Source: Elusimicrobiota bacterium (lineage in GTDB: Bacteria > Elusimicrobiota > Elusimicrobia > UBA1565 > UBA9628). From it: a stretch of DNA of 64,000 bases. This document shows, piece by piece, positions 61,268 through 64,000 of this stretch. Within the stretch, counting starts at the first letter, position 1. Each line of letters starts with the position of its first letter. Location of the stretch: positions 1 to 64,000 of the forward strand of contig PLZD01000068.1 in NCBI GenBank assembly GCA_003151975.1, in the 5' to 3' direction. A model generated the notes under the pieces. The model did not search any database. It was not told where the DNA came from and saw only the letters and a list, made by a program, of their open reading frames with translations. The translations under genes and the position numbers were made by a program.

Positions 61268-61275
61268 TCGCCGCC

Positions 61276-61305
61276 TTGAAAGTCCTATATAAGGAAAGAT
61301 AGAAT
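61276..61305 (+). promoter_or_regulatory. Sigma70-type promoter for the HEAT/Lys-tail gene
   Basis: TTGAAA (61276-61281) and TAGAAT (61300-61305) with an 18-nt spacer lie in the 44-nt gap after the giant gene. The -10 ends only 6 nt before the ATG at 61312, again a leaderless layout. An AAGGA at 61291-61295 is too far from the ATG to be a normal ribosome site. Confidence 0.5.
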
Positions 61306-61311
61306 CCCCGC

Positions 61312-62484
61312 ATGCGAGTTTTGCTCCTTGCCTTGATTCTAGCCTCCGCCGCGTCCGCCCAAACTACGCCTTCGGGCGGCCTTCAAGACCCATACGGCGC
61401 CTCGATCGAAAAGCTCAAGAGCACAGAGCCGATGCTCCGCCGCCAAGGCGCCGTCGAGCTGGGGGAGATGCGCCGTCCCGAAGCCGCTCCGGCGCTGATT
61501 GGGCTTCTCGGCGATTCGGAACCGCTGGTCCGCTCGGCGGTCGAGGAAGCCCTCGGGATGCTGCGGGCCAACGCCGCGGTTCCGAAGATCTCCGCGCTCC
61601 TGCGCAAGGACCCCGAAGCGCGCGTGCGCCAGGGAGCGGCCGTCGCCTTGGCCTACATCGGCGACCCCGCGGCCGCCGATGCTTTGATAGAGGCGTTTAA
61701 GGACGCCGACCCCGGCGTGAAGTTCTCCGCCGTGCGCACCGTCGGCGTCATGCGCCTGAACAAGGCGCTGGGCGCCCTCGAGGATTGCTTGAAGGATCCA
61801 GACCCCCAGATGCGCCGCGCTTGCGCGGCGGCTTTGGGCCAGCTGCGCTCGAAGGACGCGGTCCCGGCGCTGAAGGCCGCGGTCAAGGATTCCGACGACG
61901 GCGTGCGCATGGAGGCTTTGCGGTCGTTGGGGGCCGTCGGAGATCCGGGCTCCGTCTCCGAGGTCAATTCCGCTCTCTCCGACAAGCGGCTGGACGTGCG
62001 GCTTCAGGCCGCCGAGTCGTTCGCCCGCGTCGGCAATTCCAGCGGCACCGCCGTGGCGCTGGCCGCCCTCAAGGACCCCGACGCCGCAAACCGCCAGAGA
62101 GCCGCCACGATCCTCTCGCTGATCGGCGACGCCAAGACGGGGCTTCCCGCGCTGAACGCCGCCTTCGCGGCGGAAAAGGACGGGCAGACGAAAGTTGTCA
62201 TTGACTTTGCCCGGGTCCAGGTCAAGGCCCGGCTCGGGATCAAGGAAGGCCCGGCGGCCGAAGCCGTGACCGAGGTGCATGTCTCGACGGCCGCGGCCAA
62301 GTCCAAGGCCAGGATCTCGACGAAGAAGAAGGCCGGCAAAAGTCCAGTGACGACGGCCGAGGTTCAGACTTCGACGACGACGGCCAAGGGCAAACTCCCC
62401 GCCAAGAAAAAGCCCGTCACCCGAAAGAAAAAGCCCGAGCCCATAAAGAACCCGGCGCCCGCCCCGTCGGGGTCGACGCCGTGA
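61312..62484 (+). CDS. Exported HEAT-repeat protein with Lys-rich C-terminal tail
   Basis: 390 residues. The signal peptide MRVLLLALILASAASA is cut before QTTPSG. Residues ~28-300 are about eight PBS-lyase HEAT repeats (EPMLRRQGAVELGEMRRPEA; DSEPLVRSAVEEALGMLRAN; DPQMRRACAAALGQLRSKDA; DDGVRMEALRSLGAVGDPGS). Residues ~325-390 are a histone-H1-like Lys/Pro/Thr tail (KARISTKKKAGKSPVTTAEV; KLPAKKKPVTRKKKPEPIKN). It is the second exported HEAT protein flanking the giant gene. The tail could bind nucleic acid, polysaccharide or the acidic giant protein; none of this is shown. It overlaps the cyclase gene by 4 nt (GTGA). Confidence 0.85.
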   Translation: MRVLLLALILASAASAQTTPSGGLQDPYGASIEKLKSTEPMLRRQGAVELGEMRRPEAAPALIGLLGDSEPLVRSAVEEALGMLRANAAVPKISALLRKDPEARVRQGAAVALAYIGDPAAADALIEAFKDADPGVKFSAVRTVGVMRLNKALGALEDCLKDPDPQMRRACAAALGQLRSKDAVPALKAAVKDSDDGVRMEALRSLGAVGDPGSVSEVNSALSDKRLDVRLQAAESFARVGNSSGTAVALAALKDPDAANRQRAATILSLIGDAKTGLPALNAAFAAEKDGQTKVVIDFARVQVKARLGIKEGPAAEAVTEVHVSTAAAKSKARISTKKKAGKSPVTTAEVQTSTTTAKGKLPAKKKPVTRKKKPEPIKNPAPAPSGSTP

Positions 62485-64000
62485 GCGCCGCTGCCGCAAA
62501 GAGCAGGTTCCCGCTGCGCTTCTCGATCGGGTTCTCGCTATTGTTCCTGATCGCCTACTGGCCCGGCTTCATCGGACTGCCTCAAATCACCGGAGCGTTT
62601 TATCACTCCGAGGACGTTTGGGGCGACCACCTTTTCGTGTCGCATCACGATTCCCTTCCTTCGGGAGACCCGCGCATCATCATCGCCGCGGTCGACGACG
62701 ACACGGGCAAGATCTATCACTACCCGCTGCCGCGCCCGGTCTACGCGAACCTGCTCGACAAGCTCAAGAGCTACGGCGTCAAGACCGCGGTCTTCGATGT
62801 GACCTTCCCCGAGCCGAGGGAGGACGACAAAAAAATCATCGATGCCACGAAGCGTTTCGGCAAGGCGATTCACCTCTACACGACGGCGCTCAAGTACACG
62901 CCCGTGGGCCGCCAGTTCGCCGTCGAGATGCCCATCGACGGCATCCGCGACAACGCCGAGTACCTGGGCTTCCCGAACGTGGACCGCGTGCTGGACTCCG
63001 ACGGCCACATCCGGCGCTTCATCTTCTTCGACGCGCGCGGACGCGACCCGCGCCATCCCGACCAGATCGCCCCTTCCGTCGACGCCGTGGCGCTGGCGAG
63101 CTTCCTCGACAAGCCGGTCTCGGACATCCGCGCGATGTTTGGCGACCCTCCGGACAAGATGTGGCTGCTCAATTTTAGGTCCCCGATCTCGTGGCTCAAG
63201 CATCCGATGCGCGACAAAAGGGCGCCTGGCAAGAGCGTCAAGGTCGAGGACCTTTTCGAGGTGCGCTCTCCCTATCAGACGATCTCGGTCCTGGACCTGC
63301 TGAGCGGAGATCTCACCACCGATCAGAGGCGCTCGCTCAAGGGCTCGGTCATCGTGATCGGCTCGACGGCCCTGGGGTATTACGATCACTATCCTAGCCC
63401 TTTCAATCCCGAATCGCCTGGGCTCGAGCTTCACTGCAACGTGCTTGATAACGCCCTGCATAACGACTTCATGCGCCAGCTCGGCCGGGGCTGGGTCGCG
63501 CTGGCGCTGCTGGCCGCGGTCTGGCTGCCGTTCATTCTGATGGGCTTTCCTCCGGTCGTCGGCGCGGTCGTCACCGTCGCGGTCGGCGCGGCATGGTATC
63601 TCTTCGCCGACTGGCAGTTCGGCAGGGCGGTTCGGGTGGATTTCGTAGGACCTGAAGTCGCGCTCGCCCTTTCCTTCCTGGCGCAGACAGTCAACCGCGT
63701 GCTCAAGGAGGGCGCGGAAAAGCGCGCCATTCAGCAGACCTTCGGCCGCTTCGTCTCTCCGGAGGTCGTCAGGGACCTCGCCGAAAACCCCGACAAGGCC
63801 ACGATCGGCGCGCAGGAGAAGGAGATGACCGTCTTCTTCCTGGACATCGCGCATTTTACGACGATCTCCGAGCGCGTCGGCAACAACATCTTCGAGTTCT
63901 TGAACGTCTACCTGTCGGCGCTCACCGAGGTCGTCGAGGGCGAGCAGGGCACCGTCGACAAGTACATCGGCGACTGCATCATGGCGTTCTGGAACGCGCC
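62481..64000 (+). CDS. CHASE2-domain class III adenylate/guanylate cyclase (3' end outside window)
   Basis: 506 residues are visible from a GTG overlapping the previous stop (GTGA), and the frame is open to the window edge. An N-terminal membrane helix (FSIGFSLLFLIAYWPGFIGL) precedes a CHASE2 sensor (residues ~40-330; DPRIIIAAVDDDTGKIYHYP; KGSVIVIGSTALGYYDHYPS) on the outer face of the membrane. Hydrophobic helices follow (WVALALLAAVWLPFILMGF, PPVVGAVVTVAVGAAWYLF and EVALALSFLAQ). The catalytic domain begins near 440 with FGRFVSPEVVRDL, and the two metal-binding Asp are Asp455 (TVFFLDIAHFTTISE) and Asp498 (KYIGDCIMAFWNAP). It should make cAMP or cGMP in response to a periplasmic signal. Substrate choice needs the missing C-terminus. 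Confidence 0.92.
   Translation, partial: MSAAAAKSRFPLRFSIGFSLLFLIAYWPGFIGLPQITGAFYHSEDVWGDHLFVSHHDSLPSGDPRIIIAAVDDDTGKIYHYPLPRPVYANLLDKLKSYGVKTAVFDVTFPEPREDDKKIIDATKRFGKAIHLYTTALKYTPVGRQFAVEMPIDGIRDNAEYLGFPNVDRVLDSDGHIRRFIFFDARGRDPRHPDQIAPSVDAVALASFLDKPVSDIRAMFGDPPDKMWLLNFRSPISWLKHPMRDKRAPGKSVKVEDLFEVRSPYQTISVLDLLSGDLTTDQRRSLKGSVIVIGSTALGYYDHYPSPFNPESPGLELHCNVLDNALHNDFMRQLGRGWVALALLAAVWLPFILMGFPPVVGAVVTVAVGAAWYLFADWQFGRAVRVDFVGPEVALALSFLAQTVNRVLKEGAEKRAIQQTFGRFVSPEVVRDLAENPDKATIGAQEKEMTVFFLDIAHFTTISERVGNNIFEFLNVYLSALTEVVEGEQGTVDKYIGDCIMAFWNA

Noticed and set aside
18866-61267. Possibility that the giant frame is several genes or a broken gene
   Set aside because: No internal stop or frameshift, no repeated signal peptides, no ribosome sites at domain borders, and the repeat phase is kept through the whole length.

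Overview
The window is 64 kb of high-GC bacterial DNA that is almost entirely coding on the plus strand. No rRNA, tRNA, CRISPR array or insertion sequence was seen. The gene style suggests a Gram-negative, probably uncultured lineage, and Elusimicrobiota or a relative is my best guess. Pointers are the outer-membrane beta-barrel, LysM and lipoprotein genes, the comM, dprA, topA, xerC and purA set, and a giant secreted protein ending in an NYPNPF/FlgD-like domain. The assignment is inference from gene style and has no phylogenetic marker behind it.

Region 1 (1-6783) is a tightly overlapping operon: the 3' end of a Pro/Ala-rich protein, a DnaA-like AAA+ ATPase with a 63-bp tandem repeat, a GAF sensor histidine kinase, a FlgT-like lipoprotein and the comM-type ATPase. 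Region 2 (6757-15083) has its own sigma70-like promoter and holds a LysM protein, a small TPR protein, an XRE-type regulator, dprA, topA (with a consensus promoter inside dprA), xerC, a UBA-like hypothetical gene and purA. Region 3 (15080-17044) is on the minus strand. It contains a nucleotidyltransferase plus small-protein pair resembling a toxin-antitoxin or AbiE-like cassette, and an outer-membrane barrel fused to HEAT repeats.

Region 4 (17045-64000) is the most interesting part. Two strong sigma70-type promoters lead to a GEMM-I (cyclic di-GMP class I) riboswitch followed by a long intrinsic terminator. Downstream, all on the plus strand, lie a small exported protein with a C-terminal hydrophobic segment, an exported HEAT-repeat protein, a single uninterrupted 42.4-kb gene for a 14,133-residue secreted repeat protein, a second exported HEAT-repeat protein with a Lys-rich tail, and the start of a CHASE2 class III nucleotide cyclase that runs off the window.

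The giant protein has a signal peptide, a non-repetitive N-terminal region and five ~340-residue TIG/Ig-like units. About 49 bacterial Ig-like units follow, including a duplicated five-domain block, then about 17 invasin-like units, about 8-9 longer beta-rich units, an FN3 domain and the NYPNPF-type C-terminal domain. The simplest reading is a second-messenger-controlled locus for a colossal surface or adhesion protein, with HEAT-repeat accessory proteins and a cyclase beside it. This would be a new arrangement as far as I can tell from sequence alone, but I could not search for precedents.
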